Shown: positions 30,037 through 39,321, numbered from the stretch's first letter. The stretch: DNA of 64,000 nucleotides from Myxococcales bacterium (GCA_003142855.1 PLNW01000136.1:62001-126000), one strand, 5' to 3'. Notes: a model not told the origin generated them from the sequence alone. A program made the numbers and translations.

Positions 30037-30109
30037 CCGTCCGAATGGGGCGACCGCAAATCGCTCCTACACGGACGGCGCAATCTGGGGCGACCGCGGG
30101 TCGCTCCTA
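30037..30109. repeat. REP-like pair of hairpin repeats downstream of sucD
   Basis: Two direct copies of a 23-base unit, GGGGCGACCGC..TCGCTCCTA, at 30047-30069 and 30087-30109 (40-base period). Each can fold (GCGACC-GCG-GGTCGC in the second). The first lies inside a larger stem CCGTCCG/CGGACGG (30037-30078). The second covers the stop codon of the convergent gene at 30107. REP-type repeats between convergent genes commonly limit transcription. Confidence 0.6.
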
Positions 30110-30976
30110 TCCCCTCGGCTTTTGCGACAGATAGCCGGGCGGCGGCGCGAGCAGGAAAGCGTCAGCAGGCAGGGTCGGGTTGAGGATGCGGTCCCGGACC
30201 TTGATCTCCACGCCGTCGTCGAAATCGCGACCCGGCTCGGCGAAGCGAATGAGCGCAGGAAACGACCGCCCGTCGCTGCGCTGCAGATCTTGGTAGGACA
30301 CACGCCAACGGGCACCGGCGGACGCCGGCTGACCCGCGACCGCGACCACGTCCCAGACGGCGACCGCAGGCACGGGCCGGTGCAGACTCACCCACAACTG
30401 CACGCCGTCGGGTGTCAGCAGGTGCAGCACGTCCGCGCCCCGATCCCACCCGACGTCGAGCGCCTGGCTCCCCTCGGGGAAGAACACGTCGCCCAACAGG
30501 ATGGCGGCCACGGCCTGGGCTGGCAGGGGAATACGAATCAAGGAGGCCACATCATTCGTCGTGGCCAGGCCCTGGCGAAAAGTCTTCTTCTGGTGGTCGA
30601 CGAAGACGAAGGCGCCGTCGTGAACCGCCAGTGCGGCCACCGTGCCCTGCAACGACACCTCGGCCTCAAAGCGCAGATTGCCCCCGCGCTCGACCAGCAT
30701 CTGCACCGTGCCGCGCACGCGCTCGCCGCCCAGCCAGCTGGTGGTGCGCGTCTCCAGATTCAGACTGTGCACAGCCGCCTGGCGCGCGCGCAAGGCCGCC
30801 AGCAGTTCATCGGCGGTGGGAATGGGATAGGTCCGTTGCGCCGGCGTCGTCGACGCACACGAAATGATCAGGAAGCCGACCACGAAAAGCAGCGAACGGC
30901 CGAGAAATCCGCAGCCTGTCTGGAGATTGCCCGCCAGCGCAGGTCGGCCAGCGTGCCCCGTGAGCGGTAGCGACAA
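30107..30976 (-). CDS. LolA/LolB-like lipoprotein
   Basis: About 289 residues from a TTG at 30976; no ATG fits well, and the frame is open to 31159, but the upstream 61 codons are Arg-rich and unlike a protein start, so the start is uncertain. The lipobox is IISC, about 40 residues into the predicted protein. The mature part resembles the LolA/LolB half-barrel or DUF4292 group (LRARQAAVHSLNLETRTTSWLGGERVRGTVQMLVERGGNLRFEAEV, then the strand-rich FVFVDHQKKTFRQG). Such proteins carry lipids or lipoproteins between membranes. Stands just downstream of the TPR lipoprotein gene and probably in one operon with it. Confidence 0.65.
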   Translation of the reverse strand: MSLPLTGHAGRPALAGNLQTGCGFLGRSLLFVVGFLIISCASTTPAQRTYPIPTADELLAALRARQAAVHSLNLETRTTSWLGGERVRGTVQMLVERGGNLRFEAEVSLQGTVAALAVHDGAFVFVDHQKKTFRQGLATTNDVASLIRIPLPAQAVAAILLGDVFFPEGSQALDVGWDRGADVLHLLTPDGVQLWVSLHRPVPAVAVWDVVAVAGQPASAGARWRVSYQDLQRSDGRSFPALIRFAEPGRDFDDGVEIKVRDRILNPTLPADAFLLAPPPGYLSQKPRG

Positions 30977-31162
30977 GCGTGGCCCGGCTTGCGTGGGCGA
31001 CTTGCGTGAGCGCAATCCGCGGAACGCGCTTCGCCTTTCCGCACAACGCACACGAACTCGCTCACCCTCACGCTCTCGCCCACGCAGCCCGCGAACCGGC
31101 CTTTTGGGCGGCCCGCAGTTCCCCGACGGAGGGTGCATATGCACGATCAGCCGCTGCATCCC

Positions 31163-32932
31163 CTACCGCCCTGCCGCGCGCCGGGCTTCGAGGCCGGCCA
31201 GGCTCTCCTCCAACCGTCGCCGCAGGCGCTCCTCGGGTTTCTGGCTCAAGGCCTTGCGATACGTGGCCGCGGCCCGCTCCGGCTCCGATCGTTTTGCATA
31301 GAGATCGCCCAGGTGGGTCAGGATCTCGGCATCGACAGGGTCCAGCCGCCCGGCCTGCTCCAAGAAGAGGCCAGCCTGGTCCAGTTGGCCCGCGCGAAAG
31401 CTCACCCAGCCGAGGCTATCCAGCACCGCGCCCGAACCCGGATCCAGAGCCGCCGCTGCTTGCAGTCGTTTGCGGGCTTTGTCCAAGTCATGGCTATGGT
31501 CGGCGGCAACGAAGCCCCAGAAGTTGAGCGCCTCGACCGAGCCAGGCTTCTTCTTGATGAGCGGCTCCACCAGGTCGAGGGCGCGCTGCCAAGCGCCCCG
31601 CCTTTCTTCGATCATGGCCAAGCTCAGGGTCAGGTGTGCCTGGTCCGGATGGCTGGCCCGCAACGCCTCCAACTTGCGTGTGGCCATGATGGCGTCGCCG
31701 CGTTTCTCGTCGACAAAGGCCAGCGCAATCGCTGCGTCGATCTTCTGGTCTGCATTCTCGCCTGCTGCCGCCGTGGCGCTTTCTGCGGCGCGCGCCGCCT
31801 CGCTGGTTTTGCCGTCGTCGCGCAACAACTCCGCCGCCCGCACCTGCGCCTCGAAAAACAGCGGTGAAGTCTTGGGCACCGCGAGCAGGGTTGCCACCGC
31901 CTCGTCGCCGTGGCCTTGCTCTTTAAGCAGCGCCGCCGCAGTCAACGCCAGCCGCGTCTTGGCGTCGTCGGATAGGCCCGCCTCCTTGGCCTTCTTCACC
32001 AGGGCCAGAGCTCGGTCCAGCCGGCGCGCCGAACGCTCCAGCTCGATGTTCCCTGCCAGAGTATCGGGATCCGAGCCGGCCAAAGGAGAGACGTTGTCGT
32101 CGGCCAACTGCGCCGCGGCCTTGTTGTCGCCGATACTCACCAGAAAGCGCGCGTAGGCTGCCGCGATTTCCATGGCCCCGTCTCCCCTGTCCAGGGCTTC
32201 GCGAAAGGCCCGCCGGGCATCGTCGTTGCGCCCCTGCGCAGCCAAAAGCCACGCCAGCGCGGTGAGCGCCTCGATGTGGTTGGGCTCCACGGCCAGGGTC
32301 TGGCGCAGGTGCGCTTCGCTTTGCTTCATGTCTCCCAGGGCCCAGGCCACGGCCATGAGGCGCATGTGTCCTTGAAGCGACCCTGGTTCCTGGCGACAGA
32401 GATCGGCCAGAGTGGCGGCCGCGGCTGGGACGTCGAGCGCCAGGATCTGCGCCTCTGCCAGTTCGAGAGAAACCGTCTCGGCCGTATCAGGCTGGTCGGC
32501 CAGATCCACCTTGCCCGCCGCTTGCCGCAAGGATTGCACCGCTCCTGCCACGTCACCCTGTGCTTCGCGCAGATGCGCCTCGGCCATCAGGCCATCGGCC
32601 GTGACTTCGATCTTGAACGAGGCCCGGATGGCTGCGGCCGCGTCGGACGGGCGCCCCAGCCGCATGAAGATCTCGGCCAGGTGGGCCTGTAGCTCAGGCG
32701 ATTCATCGTCGAAAACCAGGGCCCGCTGCAACTCCGCGGCGGCGTCTTCCCAACGCTCCTCCTCTTCGTAGAGGAACGCTCGACTGGCGTGCTCGTAGGC
32801 GCTGGCATTCACCGGGCGCGTGACGATCTGCCGGTCGTTGACCAGCTTGGTGATGGGCGGCTGGGTGGCGCAAGCCCCCAGGCACAGCGCCGCCAGGGCA
32901 AGAAGGACATGCCTGGCTTTTCGCGGAATCAC
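31163..32932 (-). CDS. TPR-repeat lipoprotein
   Basis: 589 residues. The signal peptide ends at LGAC, so the protein is lipid-anchored. From residue 45 onward it is a long array of about a dozen tetratricopeptide repeats (for example AFLYEEEERWEDAAAELQRALVFDDESPELQAHLAEIFMRLGRPSDAA), ending with ADLYAKRSEPERAAATYRKALSQKPEERLRRRL. TPR lipoproteins act as scaffolds for envelope complexes, such as pilus, secretion or lipoprotein-transport machines. Next gene downstream is the LolB-like lipoprotein, so the pair may serve outer-membrane assembly (inference). Start codon is secure, as it opens the signal peptide. Confidence 0.88.
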   Translation of the reverse strand: MIPRKARHVLLALAALCLGACATQPPITKLVNDRQIVTRPVNASAYEHASRAFLYEEEERWEDAAAELQRALVFDDESPELQAHLAEIFMRLGRPSDAAAAIRASFKIEVTADGLMAEAHLREAQGDVAGAVQSLRQAAGKVDLADQPDTAETVSLELAEAQILALDVPAAAATLADLCRQEPGSLQGHMRLMAVAWALGDMKQSEAHLRQTLAVEPNHIEALTALAWLLAAQGRNDDARRAFREALDRGDGAMEIAAAYARFLVSIGDNKAAAQLADDNVSPLAGSDPDTLAGNIELERSARRLDRALALVKKAKEAGLSDDAKTRLALTAAALLKEQGHGDEAVATLLAVPKTSPLFFEAQVRAAELLRDDGKTSEAARAAESATAAAGENADQKIDAAIALAFVDEKRGDAIMATRKLEALRASHPDQAHLTLSLAMIEERRGAWQRALDLVEPLIKKKPGSVEALNFWGFVAADHSHDLDKARKRLQAAAALDPGSGAVLDSLGWVSFRAGQLDQAGLFLEQAGRLDPVDAEILTHLGDLYAKRSEPERAAATYRKALSQKPEERLRRRLEESLAGLEARRAAGR

Positions 32933-32999
32933 TACGTCAGGCTACCACAGGCCGGCGCCGAACGACGGTGCTGTCTCGGCTGCGAGACCCGCGACGAGT

Positions 33000-35666
33000 C
33001 TACTTCACGTAGATGTCGGGCTTGGGCGGAGGGAGCATGTTGGGGCTGATGCGAAACCCCGTGTGCGGCGGCTGGTTGTAGGCTGACTGCTCAAACGATA
33101 CCTGCGCCCGGTAGGTCGGATCGTGCATCAGGGTGTAGATCCGGCGCGCGGTCACAGTTGTCGTTGTGTACACACGCAGGGCTGTGTTGAGCGATTCTCG
33201 CCAGACGATCTCCTCGCGCCAATCGCCTAGCAGGTCCGCAGTTAGCGTCGGGGTGTTCTTGGTGCTGTTGTTCCCCGAGCACTGGCTGCAGGTCAGCAGG
33301 GTTCCACCACCGGCCTTGGTGATCGAGTTGGCGTTTTCAAGCTCGCGCCATTCATCGTCGTCCCAGTAGATGACGAAGTTGCTCCCAGGCGACACGGTAA
33401 CTGACGTGGTGCCGTCAGCACACAAGGCGATGTGCTCGGTACACGATCCACAGTAACACGTCGCGCTGGTTTCATTGCCCGGGCCGACATATTCGGCACG
33501 GCCACGGTTGGAGTCAATACCGGGTTCCGTGGTCTTGAAATAGAACGAGCAAGTCGCACCGTCATGAGCATCCATGCCCCCTTCGCCTTCGTGAATCGAG
33601 AACACGGCGATTCCCATGCCGGGAACCAGCTCACCCACGTCCATGGCATCGCCATGGCCCATTCCCGACTGGCACTTCAAGGTTCCGGCGCTGTCGATGG
33701 TGGTTTGGCCGGTGATGATCTCTTGTCCACCGTCGTTGTCCGTGTCTGCCGCCATTTCTGAGTGGTCGCCAGCGCCATTGGTTTGCAAACTGGTAATGCT
33801 GTCGTAGATCCAGTTTTGCGCCAACACCCCATTCCGGAAAGTTAGCGCGGACACCGTCAGGCGCGTGTAGTACCCACGGCCCTGGATAATGCTCGGCCGC
33901 CCATTCGCAACAGCGGCACCGCCGCCAGCGGGGAAATCCTTCGCGAACGCCATCCCGCCGTTGAAACGGTCGACCCGGTTGCCGTAGCTGTCGCCCCAAT
34001 CGCCCACTGTACCGCGAGGCACCGGATAGTCGATCGTCGCCAGTTCCCTGCCGGTCGCCCCATCGAACACCGTGATCCATTCAGGCCCAGTCAGAATGTA
34101 GCCGGATGTGTTGCGGTACACAGCACTGTTGTCGGCGCCTGCGGCACTGCCCATGCTCAGATAGTTGCCAAGTCCGTCCTTGGTTCCTGGTGCGGTCTTG
34201 CACGCCACTTCCGCTTTCCCGTCGCCGTCGAAGTCGTACACCGAAAACTGCGTGTAGTGGGCACCGGCGCGAATGTTCGGTCCCAGATCGATACGCCACA
34301 GGCGCATGCCAGCCAAAGTATATCCATCAAGAAAGACATCGTCGGTAATGCCCGACTCAGCATTGTCTTTCAAGTTCGACGGATCCCACTTGAGCACGAT
34401 GTCTAGCTTGCCGTCACCATCGAGATCGCCCGAGCTGCCATCGCCCGCACTGTACGTAGCAGTAGCCGTAGTGGGAGGCGCGGTAATAGGTATGCTCAAG
34501 TACTGCTGCGACCAGGGCGTGACTGCTGCAGACTGCGCCCCCTCGACCCCTTTGAGCACGGCGCTCACCGCGTAGCTCGAGGTGGATGTACCGGCCGCGT
34601 CCAAATAGTTCGTGCTGTCGGTCACGTTTATCAGCTTGGCGCCGTTCTTGTAGAGGTTGTACGAAGTGTCGCTGTCAGTTCCGGTGTACTCGTAACCCAT
34701 CATGCGCCAACCAACATAGACGCCGTTGGTGACGACAACTGCCACCAATCCGCGATCAAGGTTCTCCATCTGGTAGTGGCCGACCACGGTGCTTGCCGTT
34801 TTCCCACCTGCTGTCGTGACACCACCTGTGGTCGTCACACCGCCGGTGACGCCGCCGGTCTTGGTGGTCACGCCGCCGGTGATGATTCCGCCCACGCTCG
34901 TGATGCCGCCTAGGGTGACAACCCCGCCGGTGCTGGTGGTCACGCCGCCGGTGACACCGCCGGTCTTGGTGGTCACACCACCGGTGATGATTCCGCCCAC
35001 GCTGGTGATTCCGCCCACGGTGATGCCGCCCACGGTGATGCCGCCCACGCTGGTGATTCCGCCCACGGTGATGCCGCCCACGGTGATGCCGCCCACAGTG
35101 GTGATGCCGCCTGGGGTGATAGCCCCGCCGCTGCTGGTGGTCACGCCACCTACGGTGGTGACTCCGCCTACGGTGATGCCGCCGCCCACGGTGGTCACTC
35201 CGCCTACTGTAGTAATTCCGCCCACGGTGATGACCGCGCCGCTGCTGGTGATCACTCCACCGCTGGGGCCAGTCATCCCCCCGAGGGGGCTAGTCGCGCC
35301 GCCAATCGGGTTGGTCATCCCGCCGGTGGAAATGGTCGTCTCGCCACCCAGGCCACCACTGCTGCCACCAGCGCCACTGATTCCACCAGTGCTCATGCCG
35401 CCACCACCGCCCGTCGAGCCACCGCTGCCCAACGGAGGACAGAAATCCTTGCTCGCAACGCAATGGCCGGAGCTGCACAGGTACTGGCCGGCCGTGCACT
35501 GGGGTCTCTTGCTCAGATCGAAACAGACGTCCAGATTGGGAGCCTTGCTGCCGCAGATGAAGCCGTCAGGGCATGTGCCGTCGCTCGCGCACTTGGTCTT
35601 GCCATCCTGGTAGTTGGGGCCGCACGCGGCCACGAGCACCAGCAAAGATATCGCTAATCGCTTCAT
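33000..35666 (-). CDS. PL11-type rhamnogalacturonan lyase lipoprotein with repeat linker
   Basis: 888 residues. Lipobox VAAC at residues 12-15, an N-terminal Cys-rich segment (about 20-80) found in many myxobacterial surface lipoproteins, a Gly/Thr/Val-rich repeat linker (about 90-290) and a C-terminal polysaccharide-lyase domain of family 11 (from about 295). Telling PL11 parts are VAVVVTNGVYVGWRMMGYE, the calcium-type loops DGDGKLD and DFDGDGKAEVACKTAPGT, TGYI-like, and HGDAMDVGELVPG. Rhamnogalacturonan lyases cleave the rhamnose-galacturonate backbone of pectin. The ATG at 35666 has AGGAGA upstream. Surface pectin degradation is inferred. Confidence 0.9.
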   Translation of the reverse strand: MKRLAISLLVLVAACGPNYQDGKTKCASDGTCPDGFICGSKAPNLDVCFDLSKRPQCTAGQYLCSSGHCVASKDFCPPLGSGGSTGGGGGMSTGGISGAGGSSGGLGGETTISTGGMTNPIGGATSPLGGMTGPSGGVITSSGAVITVGGITTVGGVTTVGGGITVGGVTTVGGVTTSSGGAITPGGITTVGGITVGGITVGGITSVGGITVGGITVGGITSVGGIITGGVTTKTGGVTGGVTTSTGGVVTLGGITSVGGIITGGVTTKTGGVTGGVTTTGGVTTAGGKTASTVVGHYQMENLDRGLVAVVVTNGVYVGWRMMGYEYTGTDSDTSYNLYKNGAKLINVTDSTNYLDAAGTSTSSYAVSAVLKGVEGAQSAAVTPWSQQYLSIPITAPPTTATATYSAGDGSSGDLDGDGKLDIVLKWDPSNLKDNAESGITDDVFLDGYTLAGMRLWRIDLGPNIRAGAHYTQFSVYDFDGDGKAEVACKTAPGTKDGLGNYLSMGSAAGADNSAVYRNTSGYILTGPEWITVFDGATGRELATIDYPVPRGTVGDWGDSYGNRVDRFNGGMAFAKDFPAGGGAAVANGRPSIIQGRGYYTRLTVSALTFRNGVLAQNWIYDSITSLQTNGAGDHSEMAADTDNDGGQEIITGQTTIDSAGTLKCQSGMGHGDAMDVGELVPGMGIAVFSIHEGEGGMDAHDGATCSFYFKTTEPGIDSNRGRAEYVGPGNETSATCYCGSCTEHIALCADGTTSVTVSPGSNFVIYWDDDEWRELENANSITKAGGGTLLTCSQCSGNNSTKNTPTLTADLLGDWREEIVWRESLNTALRVYTTTTVTARRIYTLMHDPTYRAQVSFEQSAYNQPPHTGFRISPNMLPPPKPDIYVK
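34789..35400 (-). repeat. Degenerate tandem repeats in the lyase linker
   Basis: A 600-base stretch built from short, imperfect repeats of CACGGTGATGCCGCC-type bases, encoding about 200 residues of GG(I/V)T-containing units (for example TVGGITVGGIT). It forms a flexible stalk between the lipid anchor and the lyase domain. Such stretches can change length by slippage or recombination. Confidence 0.85.
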
Positions 35667-35683
35667 GACATCTCCTGCTTCGT

Positions 35684-36625
35684 TCAATAAGTTCCAGCCA
35701 CGCTGGCGCCAGCGAATCCTTGACCCAGCATCGGGGTCAACGCCACAGAACCGCTTGGCTTGGCATCGAGCGTGAAGAGCACGATTGCGGTTCCGATACC
35801 CGCGGCCCCCAAGCCGTAGCCAACCCACTGCAGTGCTGCGTAGGTCTTGCCAGCGTTTTGATCGTCCCGATTGTACTGCGACGCAGTCGACGAGAAGTTG
35901 CTCAAGGCCAGCGCCGTGAAGACCCCGCCCGCGATCAGGCCGGCGACGCCAACGCCTCCTGCAACCCAGGCCAACGTGCGGTAGGACCGAGCCGGGGGCT
36001 GGGCAGCGGTCGTGACAGCAGCCGTCGGCACGGCACTGCTTGGCCCCTGAGAAACCGCCGACGCAGAAGGTTCTGCGGCCGGCTGAAACGCTGCTGCCGC
36101 GACCGGCGGGAGTGGTGTCGCAGGCGGCGCAGGAGAAGGTCCAGGAGCATAGGACGGCGGCGCTGAAGCATAGGGAGGCGCGATCTCGGTAGCTGGCGCG
36201 CGCGGCTCGGACGCCGGCGCCGCGGGCGCCACGCTCGGGGCATGGAGACGGTCACGAAGCTTCTCCATCTCGGCCATCCAGCCCTCGACCTCGCTGCGAT
36301 CTTCGGGGGTGATGTCGGTCTCGCGCCGCAGATACTCGCGCAGGTTGGACAGCGCTGGTTCGGGCCGGCGCAGATAGTAGTAGCAGGCCCCGAGATTGCG
36401 CGTGAACACCAGCAACTCCGGGTGGTCGCTGCTCAGGCTGGAAAAGAGCTTGGCCGCCTGCTCATACTGGCCCTCCTTGTAGAGCTGCTTGGCCTGCTTG
36501 GCCTTGGCCGTTTCCTTCGCCGTCAAGCCAGCCGCCAGGGCGCTCCCTTCGCAAAGCGGCGCTGACAGGCACAGCGCAGAGCCAATCGCGATCCCCAATG
36601 AAAGTCTGGCTAAGAAACGAAGCAT
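35684..36625 (-). CDS. TPR protein with signal peptide and C-terminal membrane helices
   Basis: 313 residues from ATG 36625, which has AGGAGA about 12 bases upstream. A signal peptide (LSLGIAIGSALCLSA) is followed by TPR-like helices (AKQAKQLYKEGQYEQAAKLFSSLSSDH...), a Pro/Ala-rich linker and two hydrophobic segments near the C-terminus (LAWVAGGVGVAGLIAGGVFTALAL and LGAAGIGTAIVLF). This layout is typical of kinase-associated proteins in Myxococcota. The frame is open back to 36739, but those codons are the N-terminal piece of a duplicated kinase (see 36665-36739), not part of this protein. Downstream is the PL11 gene 17 bases away; co-transcription is likely. Confidence 0.83.
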   Translation of the reverse strand: MLRFLARLSLGIAIGSALCLSAPLCEGSALAAGLTAKETAKAKQAKQLYKEGQYEQAAKLFSSLSSDHPELLVFTRNLGACYYYLRRPEPALSNLREYLRRETDITPEDRSEVEGWMAEMEKLRDRLHAPSVAPAAPASEPRAPATEIAPPYASAPPSYAPGPSPAPPATPLPPVAAAAFQPAAEPSASAVSQGPSSAVPTAAVTTAAQPPARSYRTLAWVAGGVGVAGLIAGGVFTALALSNFSSTASQYNRDDQNAGKTYAALQWVGYGLGAAGIGTAIVLFTLDAKPSGSVALTPMLGQGFAGASVAGTY

Positions 36626-36664
36626 TGGTCTTCCTGTCTCCTCTTGGTGGTAGCAGGCAAGTCC

Positions 36665-36739
36665 TTCCCCAAACCCGCCTTCGCCGAGCAGCCGGACGAC
36701 GCGGTAGTTACCGAAGAGTTGGCCTGCTTCGAGAGGCAT
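36665..36739 (-). pseudogene. Truncated copy of the Ser/Thr kinase 5' end
   Basis: Reads MPLEAGQLFGNYRVVRLLGE then GGFGE, 23 of 25 residues identical with the start of the kinase at 38272 (MALQAGQLFG...). Similarity also extends upstream of the start. The copy breaks off after GGFGE and leads to a frame that continues into the TPR gene. Confidence 0.8.
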
Positions 36740-36910
36740 GGATATTCCTTGGGTAGGTTACTCCCGGCGACAGCTCCGACAAAGTGATTCTGGGTCCGCC
36801 CCGCCATCCGACAACCGGCGCCAGGGCCTGTCCCTGGGCTGCATCGGGTGCCGTTGGGCCGAGCCTGCCAGGTCAGGCGGCAGGCCAGTGACTCGAAGAG
36901 GACGCCCGAC

Positions 36911-38272
36911 CTAGTGAACGACCCAGGGGTTTTCCGTTTTTCTGTTGTCGATGGGGGGTGGTGTGGCAGACGCGCGCACGCGTCGCTTCGGGCTGGGCCG
37001 CACCCCATTCACGACCGAGGGCACGCCTGCGTCCGGAGGCCTTGCGGCGGACAGAGCCCTCGTCAGCTCGGTTGGGACCGCCCCGCCATTGGCTTCGCGG
37101 GTCACTGCGGCGTCCGCGACCTCAACTCTCAGCGTGGCCGGCGTCGGTCTTGGTGCAGATTCGCGGCCGGGTCGCACCAGCAAGAATAGTACGAGCCCGG
37201 CCACTGCCGCTCCCGCGATTGCGAAGATCGGCCAGCGCCTAGTTCGCGAGGCCTGCAACAGCACATCGTCGCCGGCTGTTGTCCCCACCTCGCCGGTGGC
37301 ATGCGAGAATGTCGTGATCGACGGAACAGCGACTGTGCGCTCGACACCTGGCACACGGCCTCCGCCAACCGCCAGCAGCTCTCCCGAGGGCGACAGGCGA
37401 CCCAACAGGTCCGCACCCGCTTCGCCCCGCAGCGCGCCCAGGAATGCTTCCATGCTGTCGAAGCGGTCATCGCGCGTCCGCGACAGCGCGCGCTTGATCG
37501 CCGCCTCCACATGCGCCGGCACATCGCCTACCAACTCGCCCACGGGCGTGGGCGTCGCCGTCAGATGCATCACCAGCATCTCGGTCCCCGATGCCGCCAC
37601 ATACGGCGTCCGTCCCGCTAGCATCTCGTACATGATGGTCGCGAAGGAATAGATGTCCGAACGCAAGTCCACGTCCGCGCTGTCCTTGCACTGCTCCGGC
37701 GACATGTACGCCGGGCTGCCCATGATCAGTCCGGCTTGCGTCCGCATGGTTCCACCCGTGCCGCCTGCGCGCTTTATCTTGGCGATTCCAAAGTCCAGTA
37801 TCTTCACCCGCTCGCCACCGGGCGCGGCAGCATCGGACACGAGAAACAGGTTCTCTGGCTTCAGATCACGGTGCACGATTCCGGCGGCGTGGGCCGCTGC
37901 CAAGGCCGACCCTGCCTGGCGCGCGATCTCCAGGGCCTGCGGCAGGGCAAGACGGCCTTTGTCCGCCAGGCGTTTCTGCAGCGACACCCCTTCGAGAAAC
38001 TCCATCAGGATGTAGGGCGCGCCCTCGGCCGTCACTCCGGCGTCGAAGACTTCGATGATGTTGCGATGACGGATGGCACTGGCCGCCCGCGCTTCGTTGA
38101 GAAAACGCCGGACCAACTCCGCATCCTGCGCCAAGGTCTTGTGCAGGACCTTGACGGCGGCGCGACGCTCGATGAGCGGGTTCTCAGCGAGATACACCTC
38201 CCCGAACCCGCCTTCGCCGAGCAGCCGGACGACGCGGTAATTGCCAAAGAGCTGGCCTGCCTGCAGCGCCAT
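36911..38272 (-). CDS. Membrane-anchored Ser/Thr protein kinase
   Basis: 453 residues. Kinase domain about 12-275: glycine loop GEGGFGEVY, lysine K41 (AAVKVL), catalytic loop HRDLKPEN at 134-141, DFG at 160-162 and APE-like SPEQ. It is a canonical RD kinase with a long activation loop (GGTGGTMRTQAGLIMGSPAYMSPE). A single transmembrane helix lies near 348-366 (IFAIAGAAVAGLVLFLLV), leaving a short Pro/Arg-rich tail outside. PknB-type regulator of unknown input. A fragment of its 5' end has been copied 1.5 kb downstream in front of the TPR gene at 36625. Confidence 0.95.
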   Translation of the reverse strand: MALQAGQLFGNYRVVRLLGEGGFGEVYLAENPLIERRAAVKVLHKTLAQDAELVRRFLNEARAASAIRHRNIIEVFDAGVTAEGAPYILMEFLEGVSLQKRLADKGRLALPQALEIARQAGSALAAAHAAGIVHRDLKPENLFLVSDAAAPGGERVKILDFGIAKIKRAGGTGGTMRTQAGLIMGSPAYMSPEQCKDSADVDLRSDIYSFATIMYEMLAGRTPYVAASGTEMLVMHLTATPTPVGELVGDVPAHVEAAIKRALSRTRDDRFDSMEAFLGALRGEAGADLLGRLSPSGELLAVGGGRVPGVERTVAVPSITTFSHATGEVGTTAGDDVLLQASRTRRWPIFAIAGAAVAGLVLFLLVRPGRESAPRPTPATLRVEVADAAVTREANGGAVPTELTRALSAARPPDAGVPSVVNGVRPSPKRRVRASATPPPIDNRKTENPWVVH

Positions 38273-38350
38273 GCGTTCTCGGGCTTCAGGGTACTCCTGG
38301 CCATCGCGTGAACAAGTGAATTCTGAGCCTTGGCGCCGTCTGCGTCGGCA

Positions 38351-39268
38351 TCAGGGGTGATGGGCCACAGGCTTGGCGAGGTCGCGCAGCACAGGGCTTC
38401 CCTTGCTGCGCAGCTCTTCCAGGGCCTTGGCATCGGTCGGATCGCTGGAATCGGTCAGGCAGGAAAGCATCTCGGCTGCGTCTTCTGCCGGTGTGCTCGG
38501 CGCCAGCACCAGCTCCCGCCAAGGCCGGGCCGGTGCTGACAGCGGCACGGGCTTGGAACGCGGGGCAAGTTGCTGGCGGCACAGGGCCACGCCCGTGGCC
38601 GCCACTACGCCTGGGTTCGCATCCTTGCTCGCCTCGCGCAGGGCCGACGACGTGCGCGCACCGCTGGGCGGCAGGACCAGGATGGCAGCGCGGCGTATGT
38701 CAGACAAAGGATCGTGCATGAGAGCGGTGAGGTCGTTCCTGCCAGCGCAGATCGCGTTGGCGTCGGCCAAGCTTTGCAGGGCAGCCAGCCGCACCTCGAT
38801 TGCACGATCCTGCCTGCCAGCCGTCGCGGCCAGAACCCGACACGCGCGCTCAGCGACCTCATCCGGCACTTCCCACGCGTCGAGAAGACCTGCATCGGCG
38901 TCGCCCAGCAACACGCCAGTGGTGCGCAGGGCGCGTTCGCCAAGCTGCGTGTCGCTCGAATTGCACTGAGCCAGCACGCCGTCGAGCAGCAACAGGCGCT
39001 CCGGCAAGTAGACCACGCTGTCGAGCGCGGCTAGGGCCAAGCTGCGATCCGGGTCAGCCAAGGCCTTCGCCAGTCGTGCCGCACCGATGCGCGCTGCCCA
39101 CCGGCCCAGCTCGGCGCGATCACCGCGTTCGGCCGCTTTGCGCAGCCCTTGCAGGGGCACCTCCAGCAGCCCGGTGCGGCGGTTGTAGGATGGACGCTCG
39201 GCCGCAACGCTCGGTGCGATGAGCAGCAACGACAGGCCCAGGACCCAAGCTGTGGCGTTGTGTTGCAT
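38351..39268 (-). CDS. Exported HEAT-repeat-like protein
   Basis: 305 residues from ATG at 39268. A signal peptide (LGLSLLLIAPSVAAE) leads to helical repeats of the HEAT/armadillo type, such as LAKALADPDRSLALAALDSVVYLPERLLLLDG, EVRLAALQSLADANAIC, LSDIRRAAILVLPPSG and NPGVVAATGVALC. It probably binds a partner protein in the periplasm. The open frame upstream of 39268 overlaps the repeated flank of the four-helix-bundle gene and is not coding. It is downstream of no other gene in the same direction closer than 78 bases to the kinase start side, so the operon relation is uncertain. Confidence 0.8.
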   Translation of the reverse strand: MQHNATAWVLGLSLLLIAPSVAAERPSYNRRTGLLEVPLQGLRKAAERGDRAELGRWAARIGAARLAKALADPDRSLALAALDSVVYLPERLLLLDGVLAQCNSSDTQLGERALRTTGVLLGDADAGLLDAWEVPDEVAERACRVLAATAGRQDRAIEVRLAALQSLADANAICAGRNDLTALMHDPLSDIRRAAILVLPPSGARTSSALREASKDANPGVVAATGVALCRQQLAPRSKPVPLSAPARPWRELVLAPSTPAEDAAEMLSCLTDSSDPTDAKALEELRSKGSPVLRDLAKPVAHHP

Positions 39269-39321
39269 CGGGGGATTCACGCTAGCTGAGCTCAAGCCGC
39301 CGTGCAATCTCCGACGGTTGG

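Noticed and set aside
34900-35250. CRISPR-like array
   Set aside because: Repeats are short, irregular and code for an in-frame linker; no regular spacers and no cas genes.
34789-35613. Proline-rich plus-strand frame in the PL11 gene
   Set aside because: It is the reverse reading of the GG-T repeat linker (TPPVxxPP pattern) and has no start signal.
35684-36739. Fusion of kinase start and TPR protein as one protein
   Set aside because: A signal peptide with its own ribosome site begins at 36625; the first 38 codons are a duplicated kinase fragment.
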